Of a DNA stretch of 55,157 nucleotides, positions 34,422-44,280 are shown piece after piece (the first letter of the stretch is position 1; each line of letters starts with the position of its first letter). The notes under the pieces are model-generated. The model ran no database searches. It had not been told where the DNA came from and saw nothing but the letters and a program-made list of their open reading frames with translations. Where the stretch lies: the NCBI RefSeq assembly GCF_000313565.1, contig NZ_HE578926.1:256142-311298 (forward strand), in the 5' to 3' direction. This stretch comes from Dielma fastidiosa. Lineage in GTDB: Bacteria; Bacillota_I; Bacilli_A; Erysipelotrichales; Erysipelotrichaceae. A program made the position numbers and the translations under genes.

Positions 34422-34703
34422 CTAAATGATTTCCTTTCCAACAGGGGAATCTGTCCAGTATTCTTCCTGATTCATTTCTCCCTCGTAATTAGCAAATCGC
34501 TCAGCTAAAGTTAAATGTCTGTTTTCAGCAGGCTTTAAAATAATAAGACCATTTTCAACTTCAAGAGAGAGAGAATCATTTTCTTTTAAGGCTAATAAAC
34601 CTAAAATAGCTTTAGGTAATAAAATACCTTTTCCATTCCCCCATTTTTTTATTTTTGTAGTAAGTGCATATTCATAAGTGGTTAGTTCACAATTTTTCTT
34701 CAT
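34422..34703 (-). CDS. mazE: MazE-family antitoxin (AbrB-like)
   Basis: 93 residues. A SpoVT/AbrB DNA-binding domain (about 14-58, TTKIKKWGNGKGILLPKAIL and LKENDSLSLEVENGLIILKP) is followed by an acidic tail (YEGEMNQEEYWTDSPVGKEI) that should wrap MazF. The 13-residue N-terminal extension is slightly long for the family. Leader of about 100 nt from the promoter at 34809-34837. Confidence 0.92.
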   Translation of the reverse strand: MKKNCELTTYEYALTTKIKKWGNGKGILLPKAILGLLALKENDSLSLEVENGLIILKPAENRHLTLAERFANYEGEMNQEEYWTDSPVGKEII

Positions 34704-34808
34704 ATTTATTTACCTTCTCTATTGTATAATTTTATAATTAGTTTTAGTCATCTTAAAATTTTCTGTTATCTTATTAATTTATTAATTTCTATTGCTTACT
34801 ACACCTAT

Positions 34809-34837
34809 AGTATATACTTTGTTTATACTTTTGTCAA
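34809..34837 (-). promoter_or_regulatory. mazEF promoter with palindromic operator
   Basis: Minus strand TTGACA (34832-34837), 17-bp spacer, TATACT (34809-34814). AGTATATACT (34809-34818) is a perfect 10-bp palindrome over the -10 and a second GTATA lies in the spacer, fitting autorepression by MazE-MazF. Confidence 0.8.
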
Positions 34838-34856
34838 TTGTTATTATGAGGTTTAA

Positions 34857-34888
34857 AAAAGTCATTTTATTAGAAAAAATGACTTTTT
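34857..34888 (-). terminator. Terminator of the beta-glucoside operon
   Basis: AAAAGTCATTTT pairs with AAAATGACTTTT around a 7-nt loop, with T runs on both sides. On the minus strand it lies about 155 nt past the GH1 stop at 35042; the AT-rich stretch between shows nothing else. Confidence 0.75.
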
Positions 34889-35041
34889 AGATATTCCATA
34901 TCTGTCATAATTATTAGCTTTCGCAACCATATATTAATAATACAAGCTTATTGTATTAGTGAATCATATAATTTCATTTATATTTTACTTATAAATAAAT
35001 TGAATTCAAATATAATTGCTTAACCCAAATTTTATACTACG

Positions 35042-36457
<1,416 letters not shown>

Positions 36458-36460
36458 TCA

Positions 36461-37822
36461 TTACTTTTTTTTCAAAGCTACATAATATGTTAATACAAAG
36501 GCAAGTATCCAACTGATTGCCAAACCAATAAAAGCATGTACGATACTAGATTCAGGACCAATCGTGCCTACAATTCCAAAAATGCCGCCTGATGTAACAG
36601 CAAAATTCTTAACACCTGAAAAACCACCATACAGACCTCCAAAGAATAATGCTACCATCAGCGAAATCAATGCTTTCTGATTTTTCACCATATAACCAAA
36701 AAGTCCTGGTTCTGATACTCCGCCAAACATGGCAGTAATGGACAATGGAAGCATTTCCGCTTTTTTCTGTTTTAAATACACAGCAAATAAGGCTACACCC
36801 AATGTTGTATTAAATAAAATTGCTGGATAAATCCAAAAAATCTCATAACCGTATTGTGCAAGCATCATCTGACCTATGGTGACAGATGCACCACTCAAAC
36901 CAAATATAATAACTAGAGGCAACCAACTAGTTGCAATCGCAACCGCAAAGCCACCCGTATGTTCATTAAGCCATAACAGTCCCTGCATCAAATAATTACT
37001 TATTACTGAGCTAAGCGGACCAATAGCACAAAATGCAACCGGAATCATGATCACAATGGTTAATGCCGGTACAATCAAACTTTTCAAAGATGCTGGAATA
37101 AAACGATCAATAAAGCGATAAACATTTGACATAATCCATACGATAATAATCAACGGTAGAATAGCATTTGCATAACTGTTTGCAATAATCGGTATACCAA
37201 AAAAACTCATATTGGCTCCGCTTTCCACTAATTCTATAAAAGCAGGTGAAATCATCATAACACCCATCAAAATACCAAGAACTTCATTTGTTTTAAAATA
37301 TTTTGCTGATGTATAGCCAACAAATGCAGGTAAAAAATAAAAGCCGGCATCACTGACAAAATTCAGAAAAATTATTGTTGAATTATCTGCACCTACTAAG
37401 TTGCAAACATTAGGGCCAATCACTGTTAATACGACTTTTATCATTCCTACGCCAATAATTGTAGGTAACACAGGAAGAATACAGGCTGATAATGTATTAC
37501 ACATTTTATTAATTAGATTGTGTAAACTATTTTTTTCTACCTTATTTTCTTCCACTTCCGATACAGAATCACCTAATATACTAACAATCTCTTCATAAGC
37601 ATTCCCAACATCTTGACCTATGATGATTTGAAACTCATCAGCCTGCCATTGTGTTCCATAAACACCGCTGAGTCCTTCAATTGCCTCTTTGTTCATTTCG
37701 CCTCGATCTTTGATATGAAAACGTAGTCTGGTTACACAACGTGTATAAAAGGATACATTTTCTGCACCACCAAGTAATTTGATAATTTGATCTGCTAGAG
37801 CATGATAATCTTTTTGTTTCAT
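36461..37822 (-). CDS. PTS beta-glucoside-type EIIBC permease
   Basis: 453 residues. The EIIB domain (about 1-90) contains the phosphocysteine in YTRCVTRLRFHIKDRG (Cys about residue 28), followed by an EIIC domain with about ten membrane helices and GGVSEPGLFGYMV. No EIIA domain is fused at the C-terminus, so a separate or general glucose-type EIIA must supply phosphate. AGGAGG precedes the start. It lies between an antiterminator and a phospho-beta-glucosidase. Confidence 0.94.
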   Translation of the reverse strand: MKQKDYHALADQIIKLLGGAENVSFYTRCVTRLRFHIKDRGEMNKEAIEGLSGVYGTQWQADEFQIIIGQDVGNAYEEIVSILGDSVSEVEENKVEKNSLHNLINKMCNTLSACILPVLPTIIGVGMIKVVLTVIGPNVCNLVGADNSTIIFLNFVSDAGFYFLPAFVGYTSAKYFKTNEVLGILMGVMMISPAFIELVESGANMSFFGIPIIANSYANAILPLIIIVWIMSNVYRFIDRFIPASLKSLIVPALTIVIMIPVAFCAIGPLSSVISNYLMQGLLWLNEHTGGFAVAIATSWLPLVIIFGLSGASVTIGQMMLAQYGYEIFWIYPAILFNTTLGVALFAVYLKQKKAEMLPLSITAMFGGVSEPGLFGYMVKNQKALISLMVALFFGGLYGGFSGVKNFAVTSGGIFGIVGTIGPESSIVHAFIGLAISWILAFVLTYYVALKKK

Positions 37823-37885
37823 TTCATTTCCTCCTTTTATTTATTGCAAACAACGAAACGCGCGCATCTTTCATTGATCTTGCCA

Positions 37886-37945
37886 AAAGAAAACCTCAAC
37901 ATAAATACATCTGCTTAAAATAAGCAGTTTGTTATTATGCTGAGG
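37886..37945 (-). terminator. Second terminator hairpin between licT and EIIBC genes
   Basis: Minus strand CCTCAgCATAAA-type stem (37945-37934 with 37905-37894) containing an inner CTGCTTA/TAAGCAG hairpin, followed by TTTTCTTTT. It begins 12 nt past the licT stop and may set the ratio of antiterminator to permease. A RAT sequence is not recognisable here. Confidence 0.65.
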
Positions 37946-37956
37946 TGAAGCCCATA

Positions 37957-38790
37957 TTAATGGTGACAATCCTCACGTACACACAAACGATTAATATGTA
38001 ACATAAGATATAACAGCTCTTCATCGTTAAAAGCATAATTATAAAGAGCATTCAAATAGTCATTAATTTTCAAAGCACACTGATATACTTCAGGAAAACT
38101 CTCTTTAATCGACTCATATAGAGTAGCATTTTCACTTTTTACATTTTTGTTTTGCTGCCCCCTTTTCATCAAATACTGTAAATGCGATACAAACCTTGAA
38201 TAATTATAGTCATCTTCAGATATTGTAATTTGAAAATGTTTTTCAATCATTTTTTTTATAAATGAAATTGCTGCTTCATTATCCTTTATCTCACTTTCAT
38301 TTTTTGTAAAGGCAGCTGCATTAATTAGATGCAGCACAATGCTCGCAATTTCTTCCTTAGGTAAACGAATGGAAAATTTATGATAAATGAGATCCAATGC
38401 ATAAACGCCAATATCATATTCTAATTCATATAAAGACTTTACATCATAATACATTGGCATAGGTAATATCAAATTCTGACGGTACCTTTGGATTGCAAAA
38501 TTAAGATGATCAGCTAATGTAAATATAATATTAGAATTTAGTACATATTTTATTTTTGTTCTCGCATAATCAATAACCTGTGCTGATATATCAATCATTT
38601 CTTCAGGTATACTTTGAATCATCCGAATGTACATTGGATCAATATTATAGAAAGTCTGTTGAATTTTTTGAATATCAAGCTCGTATGGAGGTTTACAGAA
38701 ACCAATTCCTCTTCCAAATACTACAATTTCTGTTCCTTTACTGTCTAAACATATTGATACATTATTATTGATATTTTTAATTACCTTCAT
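37957..38790 (-). CDS. licT: BglG/LicT-family transcriptional antiterminator
   Basis: 277 residues. An N-terminal CAT RNA-binding domain (MKVIKNINNNVSICLDSKGTEIVVFGRGIGF) is followed by PRD1 (about 65-170, with ADHLNFAIQRY and SLYELEYDIGVYALDLI) and PRD2 (about 175-277, FVSHLQYLMKRG and YLMLHINRLC). It binds a RAT hairpin in the leader and prevents termination when the substrate is present. The RAT-terminator sits in its own leader at 39104-39172, so it regulates itself and the EIIBC and GH1 genes. The start is placed at the internal ATG matching the CAT domain start; GAGGGG lies upstream. Confidence 0.93.
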   Translation of the reverse strand: MKVIKNINNNVSICLDSKGTEIVVFGRGIGFCKPPYELDIQKIQQTFYNIDPMYIRMIQSIPEEMIDISAQVIDYARTKIKYVLNSNIIFTLADHLNFAIQRYRQNLILPMPMYYDVKSLYELEYDIGVYALDLIYHKFSIRLPKEEIASIVLHLINAAAFTKNESEIKDNEAAISFIKKMIEKHFQITISEDDYNYSRFVSHLQYLMKRGQQNKNVKSENATLYESIKESFPEVYQCALKINDYLNALYNYAFNDEELLYLMLHINRLCVREDCHH

Positions 38791-39103
38791 GGAATAAATC
38801 ACCCCTCGCTTCATATTTAATAATACTTCAAAAGTGTAATCTATTTCCCTACCCCATGATTTAGAATAATTTAAATGTGTTGCGCTTTCAATTTCAATAT
38901 TAATTTAATATTTTCATGATACATGTCTCTCATTCCTTTCTATTAATCACAACCAAATTATTAAATAAATATTGATGCATCTTATTCATTTTCAAATAAG
39001 TATGAATTTTCATTATAATAAATTTAGGTAAAGATTAATATAATGCACAAATTAAATATGAATTTTTAAATGCTATTCAATATCTATAAAAATAAATGCC
39101 TAT

Positions 39104-39172
39104 AAAAAAACTCTCTTAGCAACATAAAAATACAAAAGTATTTTAAGGAAAAGCCTCAGAGAGTAACAAACC
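39104..39172 (-). promoter_or_regulatory. RAT antiterminator overlapping a terminator (licT leader)
   Basis: Minus strand GGTTTGTTACTCTCTGAGG (from 39172) resembles the RAT core GGATTGTTACT...GGC...ACC. Its ACTCTCT also pairs with AGAGAGT (39116-39110), forming the terminator, which is followed by seven T residues. The two structures are mutually exclusive, the LicT/BglG mechanism. Confidence 0.8.
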
Positions 39173-39195
39173 TTTTTATTAAGTTTTACAATTCT

Positions 39196-39224
39196 ATTCT
39201 AGTATGCGCTTTCATAAATGTCAA
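39196..39224 (-). promoter_or_regulatory. Promoter of the licT-EIIBC-GH1 operon
   Basis: Minus strand TTGACA (39219-39224), 17-bp spacer, TAGAAT (39196-39201). It lies immediately upstream of the RAT-terminator. The stretch 38815-39100 between leader and licT is AT-rich and shows no other element. Confidence 0.85.
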
Positions 39225-39362
39225 GAGGGAATTTTTATATGCTTTTTCATTACGATAGGTACCATTACCTCTAAATATAAAATGGAAAAGCAAAGTATTA
39301 TATGATATAGTTTAGCTAACAAAATATGAAGGATGCTGATTTTGTTTTAAGGGGTGAGTAAT

Positions 39363-40259
39363 TTGCTAGATATTCCAATGGCAGCTGATTTTAAAGACAT
39401 TCAGCCTATCAATAAGGGCATGTCAAGCGATAAAAAATACTTTGTCACAGCTAAAAATGGCGAACATTTTTTATTACGGTTAGCTGAATATAGAGAATTC
39501 GATCGAAAAAAAGCTGAATATGAACTAATAAGAAAACTTTCCCAGTTGAATATTCCTATGCCGTCAGCTATTGACTTTGGTGTTTGCAATAAAAATGCGA
39601 ATGTATATACTTTGTTATCCTGGATTGATGGTGAAGAAGCTGAAATCACTATACCAAAGCTATCAAAAGAAAAACAATATGAATTAGGGAAAGAATCAGG
39701 CAGGATATTACGAAAGATTCATTCTCTGAATTCTCCACAAAACATTTCTGATTGGGAGACACGTTATTTTTCAACCATGGACGAAAGACTAGCAGCATTT
39801 CGCAGCGAAGGTATTAAGTTTGCTGAAAACGAGATTATTTTAGACTACATCGATACGAATAGGCATCTGCTTCGGAACCGACCACAGTGTTATCACCATG
39901 GTGATTATCATATGGGGAATTTAATTCTATCAAAAAGCGGACAGCTCTTTGTTATCGATTGGCATACTGTTGATTTTGAGAATTATGGTGATCCATGGTA
40001 TGAGTTTAATCGAATCGGTATTGAATATCCTACTTTTGCATCAGGACAAATAGATGGTTATTTTGACAATAATGTACCTGAAGAATTTTGGAAACTCCTT
40101 GCTTTTTATCTTTCTGCCAGTGCAATTACTTCGATTGTGTGGTCTAAATATTTTGCGCCAGAGCGACTGACTTCGATTTTGGAATTGAATCAAAATGTCT
40201 TAAAATGGTTTAACAATATGACTAACACTAAACCAACATGGTATACCCCAATAAAATGA
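39363..40259 (+). CDS. Aminoglycoside phosphotransferase-family (APH/choline kinase-like) kinase
   Basis: About 298 residues. Kinase motifs: HFLLRLAEYREFDRKKAEYEL (nucleotide-binding Lys region), the catalytic loop CYHHGDYHMGNLIL (about residues 178-190) and metal-binding FVIDWHTVDFENYGDPWYE. Such proteins phosphorylate aminoglycosides or small metabolites. The single orphan gene and the wide family make resistance unproven. TTG start at 39363 with AAGGGG 8 nt upstream; a GTG 9 nt earlier is possible but has no spaced ribosome site. Confidence 0.88.
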   Translation: MLDIPMAADFKDIQPINKGMSSDKKYFVTAKNGEHFLLRLAEYREFDRKKAEYELIRKLSQLNIPMPSAIDFGVCNKNANVYTLLSWIDGEEAEITIPKLSKEKQYELGKESGRILRKIHSLNSPQNISDWETRYFSTMDERLAAFRSEGIKFAENEIILDYIDTNRHLLRNRPQCYHHGDYHMGNLILSKSGQLFVIDWHTVDFENYGDPWYEFNRIGIEYPTFASGQIDGYFDNNVPEEFWKLLAFYLSASAITSIVWSKYFAPERLTSILELNQNVLKWFNNMTNTKPTWYTPIK

Positions 40260-40349
40260 TCAATTATGCAAGGCAGCAATTATGATTAAGTTTCACTCAC
40301 TTATCTCAATAAGCAGTTAGTGAGATCATTCTCTAACTAACAGATTAAT

Positions 40350-40400
40350 TAAAAATGATGCATACCCGTTAATTATAGGATAATGCATCATTTTTTAATT
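40350..40400 (+). terminator. Terminator of the phosphotransferase gene
   Basis: ATGATGCAT (40355-40363) pairs with ATGCATCAT (40383-40391), followed by TTTTTTAATTTT. About 95 nt past the stop; A-run on the other side makes it bidirectional in form. Confidence 0.8.
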
Positions 40401-40458
40401 TTGAACATAAAGATTTATAGATTTTCAATATGCTTTACCATAACGCCAGCAAAAGCAA

Positions 40459-40518
40459 TGACACCCTGATTTCACAAAGCCATTTTAACCAAATGAGCTT
40501 GATACGATCATGGTGTCA
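40459..40518 (-). terminator. Long imperfect inverted repeat, possible terminator of the DUF4310 operon
   Basis: TGACACCcTGAT (40459-40470) pairs with ATCAtGGTGTCA (40507-40518), one mismatch; the inside pairs again as AAGC-CATTT / AAATG-A-GCTT. On the minus strand TTGCTTTTGC follows. It sits about 80 nt downstream of the DUF4310 stop. Terminator function is uncertain; a structured RNA 3' end is an alternative. Confidence 0.45.
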
Positions 40519-40596
40519 ATCTTTTAAATTATTGAAAGGGGAAAATTCATATATTTTTAGTGAAAGCAATCATCACTTTGCAGTCACAATATATAA

Positions 40597-41226
40597 TTAG
40601 AAGAAGAAAGCCGCTATAAACATACCAATTATGATGCCGCCGACACAATTCTTACCTTTAATATAAAATGCAATACCACCCAAAGCACCAGCAATACCGA
40701 TAGGAATCGAATATTGAAGAGCACTTAACAGAAACAGCGGTGCCAAAAAGTTACTTAATTGATGCCCGACACCCATCATAATCGCTGTACCGCCAGCCGT
40801 AACACCGCTTGGTATTAATTTACGAACACCCATGACAATTAAACCAATGACTAATCCAATGACGCCGCCAGTCAAAATGGCTAATGGGAAATTATAAATT
40901 AGGAAGCCCCAGCCCATACTGAATATCAAAGCACAGACGCCGCAGCCTACACCATGCATCATCGATCCGCCAATATCAATCAAACCTACCAATGGTCCTT
41001 CAAGAATTCGAGCAATCAGGAAACCGCCGCCAAAACCGACTGCCGCACCAAAATCACCATTTTCAATACCTAACTTCAGCATTTGACCGCCAGCAAAACC
41101 ATTAAGATAACCAGTGCCATCAACAATATAAGTATGAGTACCTCCGACAACTGCCGCACAAATCAACATGCAAATCAAAATAAATGTCCAATCCTTCATT
41201 AAGAATTTATTTAATTTTTCAATCAT
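40597..41226 (-). CDS. DUF4310 family membrane protein (EF_0833-like)
   Basis: 209 residues, about six membrane segments, rich in Gly: GFGGGFLIARILEGPLVGL and GVTAGGTAIMMGVGHQLSNF. Matches the DUF4310 partner of DUF4311 and DUF4312 in a conserved gene set of unknown function. It probably forms a transporter with DUF4311. Last gene of the operon; stop at 40597. Confidence 0.85.
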   Translation of the reverse strand: MIEKLNKFLMKDWTFILICMLICAAVVGGTHTYIVDGTGYLNGFAGGQMLKLGIENGDFGAAVGFGGGFLIARILEGPLVGLIDIGGSMMHGVGCGVCALIFSMGWGFLIYNFPLAILTGGVIGLVIGLIVMGVRKLIPSGVTAGGTAIMMGVGHQLSNFLAPLFLLSALQYSIPIGIAGALGGIAFYIKGKNCVGGIIIGMFIAAFFF

Positions 41227-41237
41227 GATTCAACCTC

Positions 41238-41981
41238 CTAACCGATCATGGCCACTGCCGCTGTAAATGCATCAATCAGCTGTGGAAAGAAGCCTCTAAA
41301 ATATGCAATCAAGCCCCAAATAACGATCATCAACACGATAAAGATAATAGAAATCTTACTCTTTACGCCATTATTCTCAATCGTCTGACCTGTAATAATT
41401 CCTAAAATTAAACCAGGTGTCGCATTGCCGGTAACTAAGAATGCGATTGAACCTAAAGCAATACCCCAACAGCCAGTAATCTTACCATTATCTAAAGCCG
41501 CGATTAGGAAAAGAACCTGCATAACGATTATAAAATTGTTGATGGCTGGTGTGAAGATTTCCGTTAAGGTCGTTGATACATAAGCAGGTACAATACTTAC
41601 CGAACTATTTAGAATTACTAAACCGATAATACCAACAATTGCACCTACGACAGCCATCTTGGCAGGATTTTGGATTGTTTCTTTTACATCCTTATTCTTT
41701 GTCAGCAAGACACCGGCACTGATATTAGGAATCACACGATGCAGGAAATCCTGATCAAAACAACCTGTTGCCAGACCGTTTGCCATACAATTTATATAGA
41801 AAGAAAAACCAAAGCTGAAATGTGATACTGGATCGCCCTGACACGCATTCATTTCACCAAGTGTTCTGAAAGCACCGGCCGCCTGTAATTCAGGCGCATA
41901 GTACATACGAGCCGCGCCAGCCCCTACACCAGCACCAGCCAAACCGCCGATAACGATGGACTTAATAATTAATTCAAACAT
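41238..41981 (-). CDS. DUF4311 family membrane protein (EF_0832-like)
   Basis: 247 residues, about seven membrane segments, with the Gly-rich start VIGGLAGAGVGAGAARMYYAPE and QGDPVSHFSFGFSFYINCMANG. Matches the family regularly found with DUF4310 and the SFCGS protein. A transport role is inferred from topology and from the EII-like gene order. It lies 12 bp from its neighbours on both sides. Confidence 0.85.
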   Translation of the reverse strand: MFELIIKSIVIGGLAGAGVGAGAARMYYAPELQAAGAFRTLGEMNACQGDPVSHFSFGFSFYINCMANGLATGCFDQDFLHRVIPNISAGVLLTKNKDVKETIQNPAKMAVVGAIVGIIGLVILNSSVSIVPAYVSTTLTEIFTPAINNFIIVMQVLFLIAALDNGKITGCWGIALGSIAFLVTGNATPGLILGIITGQTIENNGVKSKISIIFIVLMIVIWGLIAYFRGFFPQLIDAFTAAVAMIG

Positions 41982-41993
41982 GCTTCTACCTCC

Positions 41994-42296
41994 TTACAGT
42001 TCCATATATTGAACTTCAACACTAATTTTTAAACGCATTGTAACCTCTTCTTTAATTCTTGGCATAAAGATGAACAGGAAATGTTCCTTTGGAGTTGTAA
42101 CCTTTTCCTCAAGAATTTGAACATTGGTTGGTTTTAAATAAATAATTGCACCATTTACCACTTCATATACACGTTTGCGCATATCTGTAAAAGCCTTAGA
42201 AATAGCATCTGCCCGTCCCTGCTTTGAACTGGCACTGACTTCAATATCAACCACTTTCTGTTTTAAATCATTACCGTCCTGTTCATTATTTTTCAT
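41994..42296 (-). CDS. DUF4312 family protein (EF_0831-like)
   Basis: About 100 residues, soluble: DIEVSASSKQGRADAISKAFTDM and KEHFLFIFMPRIKEEVTMRLKISVEVQYM. Start at the ATG overlapping the SFCGS gene by 11 bp. A conserved cluster member without a known function; its small alpha/beta form would suit a cytosolic subunit of the predicted transporter. Confidence 0.82.
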   Translation of the reverse strand: MKNNEQDGNDLKQKVVDIEVSASSKQGRADAISKAFTDMRKRVYEVVNGAIIYLKPTNVQILEEKVTTPKEHFLFIFMPRIKEEVTMRLKISVEVQYMEL

Positions 42297-42651
42297 ACTT
42301 ATCTTTCCATGCCTTAACAATCGTTTCACCCAGCTCTTCGCTGTCCATAAACGGGAAGCCAATCACCTGACAGCCTTCCTTAACACATTGAGCGCCAGCT
42401 GCCGGCGTCCTCTGATACTGCTTATATTTATAACCATATTTAGTAGCTGCCGTAACCGCCCCAGCACCGCCGCTGCCGCAGAAGCTCAAACCAAGATCCG
42501 CATTATTCTCATGCATGACATCGCCTAGCTTCATATCCGCCAGCATACCTGGAATTAAAATAGCGGTTCCGCCAGCTGCTTCAATTCCTTTCGCCGTTCG
42601 CTTTCCATCACCCATCCGATGACCAATTACAATTACTGGATTATTTGACAT
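42286..42651 (-). CDS. Glycine-rich SFCGS family protein (EF_0830-like)
   Basis: 121 residues with the diagnostic LSFCGSGGAGAVTAATKYGY (about residues 56-75), which names the family; the Cys may be phosphorylated in an EIIB-like manner, but that is inference. The start follows AAAGGAGG at 7-8 nt, inside the end of the PRD gene (19-bp overlap). It couples the PRD protein to DUF4312. Confidence 0.88.
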   Translation of the reverse strand: MSNNPVIVIGHRMGDGKRTAKGIEAAGGTAILIPGMLADMKLGDVMHENNADLGLSFCGSGGAGAVTAATKYGYKYKQYQRTPAAGAQCVKEGCQVIGFPFMDSEELGETIVKAWKDKYEK

Positions 42652-43013
42652 GATCCATCCTCCTTTGATATCCCTGTCTGTAAATAAATTGCAAATAAAA
42701 CTTTTTCTGCTTGATTCAGCAAAATACCATATTTCCTGCAGATTGGTGTCAGACATTCTTCAGCATAATCAAGGCTTCGCTTTGAAACTTGCCGATATAC
42801 ATCTTCATTAACTTCAATCTGCGCACATTCATTTGTTTTAAACCGCAGCAGCATCACATTAATATGATTGCAAAGCGTCACCTGAAAATCATCAGGAATG
42901 ATGATTTGATGAGCTTCAAGATAAGCATTGATGCTTTCAAAATCATCACTGACAGCTGCGATTTCATCATGATTAAGCTTTAGAATATCCCTCAGTACAC
43001 TGATATAATTCAC
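42633..43013 (-). CDS. Small PRD-domain protein (EF_0829-like)
   Basis: About 126 residues, essentially one PRD fold without a DNA- or RNA-binding domain: TLCNHINVMLLRFKTNE and LNQAEKVLFAIYLQTGISK. GTG start with GGAGG 8 nt upstream, inside the end of the amidohydrolase gene (41-bp overlap). It may transmit PTS phosphorylation state to the regulator or transporter. It is a standard member of the DUF4310-4312 cluster. Confidence 0.8.
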   Translation of the reverse strand: MNYISVLRDILKLNHDEIAAVSDDFESINAYLEAHQIIIPDDFQVTLCNHINVMLLRFKTNECAQIEVNEDVYRQVSKRSLDYAEECLTPICRKYGILLNQAEKVLFAIYLQTGISKEDGSCQIIQ

Positions 43014-44115
43014 TTTCTCCACCTCCAGATACCATGACTTTTTCCGGCACTATACATTGACTGACTTTCTGAAGGTTATAATAACAATCTTCTAATTCAA
43101 GATTTACTTCTTTTATGTCAAAGAAAGTGAAATCTGCTGATTTGCCGATTTTAATTTCCCCCAGCATATCCAGATGATATGTTTTGGCTGCCCGATAAGT
43201 AACGCAGTCTACTACATCCAAAAGATTCATACCCATTGCCATGCATTTACTCATTACTATTGCCAGTGAATAAGCAGGGCCATTAATATTTGACAGACGG
43301 ATATCCGTACTGATCAAATCTGGTGTAAACCCTTTATGAAATGCCCTTGCTGCTACCGGATAACAGAAGCTGGCACTGCCGTGACCCACATCGAATAATA
43401 CACCTCGATTTCTGGCTCTCACAAAGCTGCGTTTCGGTGTTCCATCTTTCTGAAAGAGAGATACTTCCTTGCCATGATAAGTATGCGTAATGACATCACC
43501 CGCTTCCAGAAACTCAACCAAGCCGCAGGGATCAGGCGGGAATGTGCCAACATGAACAGTTACCGGCAGACAGCGCTCTTTCGCAATAGACTTTGCCTTT
43601 TTCACTAACGCGTAACCCTGATCATTGGTAATTGTATTGCTGCAGGCAACCTTGATGCCTAAAAAGATATCGGGATAGCGGTCGAAGCATTCCAGATAAT
43701 GGGTAGGATTTATTTTTTCAACATCCATGTCCGCCATATCTTTTGAAAAACCATGCTCACTATGACCGCTGAGCAGCGCATAATATTTTGTCTTGGCAGC
43801 CTTAGCTTCAGCCGCAAATTTATCAGCTTCATCCACCGCTGCCGAACCGCATTCAATCATCGCCGTCACACCCCGATAAACACCGAGCTTATCCACATCC
43901 ATTACAGCCTCACGAAGCCGATTGTGCATGTGAATATCAATCATCCCGGCACTGACATAAAGTCCCTCTGCATCGATTACCTGGGCGTTTTCATCATTAA
44001 TCACATCCTGGATATCGGTAATCAGACCATCTTCGCAAAGGATATCCTTCTTTACTTGGTGCAAATCATTATGTTTATCTACAAGAATACCATTTTTAAT
44101 CAAAACTCTTTTCAA
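42973..44115 (-). CDS. Amidohydrolase/deacetylase family metallohydrolase (EF_0837-like)
   Basis: About 380 residues, TIM-barrel amidohydrolase. Metal ligands: VSAGMIDIHMHNRL (HxH, about residue 60), VTVHVGTFP and VITHTYHGKE, and the Asp in LISTDIRL. The carboxylated-lysine region is LGIKVACSNT. Related to dihydroorotase-like and deacylase enzymes of the EF_0837 type. TTG start is preferred because AGAGG lies 9-10 nt upstream. First gene of the operon; substrate unknown, though the cluster is linked to amino-sugar-acid use elsewhere. Confidence 0.87.
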   Translation of the reverse strand: MKRVLIKNGILVDKHNDLHQVKKDILCEDGLITDIQDVINDENAQVIDAEGLYVSAGMIDIHMHNRLREAVMDVDKLGVYRGVTAMIECGSAAVDEADKFAAEAKAAKTKYYALLSGHSEHGFSKDMADMDVEKINPTHYLECFDRYPDIFLGIKVACSNTITNDQGYALVKKAKSIAKERCLPVTVHVGTFPPDPCGLVEFLEAGDVITHTYHGKEVSLFQKDGTPKRSFVRARNRGVLFDVGHGSASFCYPVAARAFHKGFTPDLISTDIRLSNINGPAYSLAIVMSKCMAMGMNLLDVVDCVTYRAAKTYHLDMLGEIKIGKSADFTFFDIKEVNLELEDCYYNLQKVSQCIVPEKVMVSGGGESELYQCTEGYSKA

Positions 44116-44175
44116 ATTAAGACACCTCTTTTCCAATTTATGAAGATAAGTATTTTCACCCTTTTTCTCTAGTTT

Positions 44176-44203
44176 TATCAGGTGTTTCTTTATCTGATAT
44201 CAG
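44176..44203. promoter_or_regulatory. Palindromic operator candidates upstream of the amidohydrolase operon
   Basis: CTGATATCAG (44194-44203) is a perfect palindrome, and TATCAG (44176-44181) with CTGATA (44194-44199) forms a second inverted pair. They lie 60-90 bp upstream of the amidohydrolase start, just past the regulator's terminator: plausible regulator-binding sites. Confidence 0.4.
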
Positions 44204-44225
44204 AATAGCATTGAATTTGTAAAAT

Positions 44226-44270
44226 TAAAATAACAAAAACACCACATGATTAGTGCAATCAAATGGTGTT
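44226..44270 (-). terminator. Terminator of the BglG-like regulator gene
   Basis: Minus strand AACACCA/TGGTGTT outer stem with inner GATT/AATC pairing, then TTTGTTATTTT. It starts 11 nt past the regulator stop at 44281 and separates it from the amidohydrolase operon. Confidence 0.8.
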
Positions 44271-44280
44271 ATTAAAGAAT

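Noticed and set aside
37886-37945. Second RAT antiterminator between licT and EIIBC
   Set aside because: The hairpin is a good terminator but no GG-TTGTTACT-type core is present.
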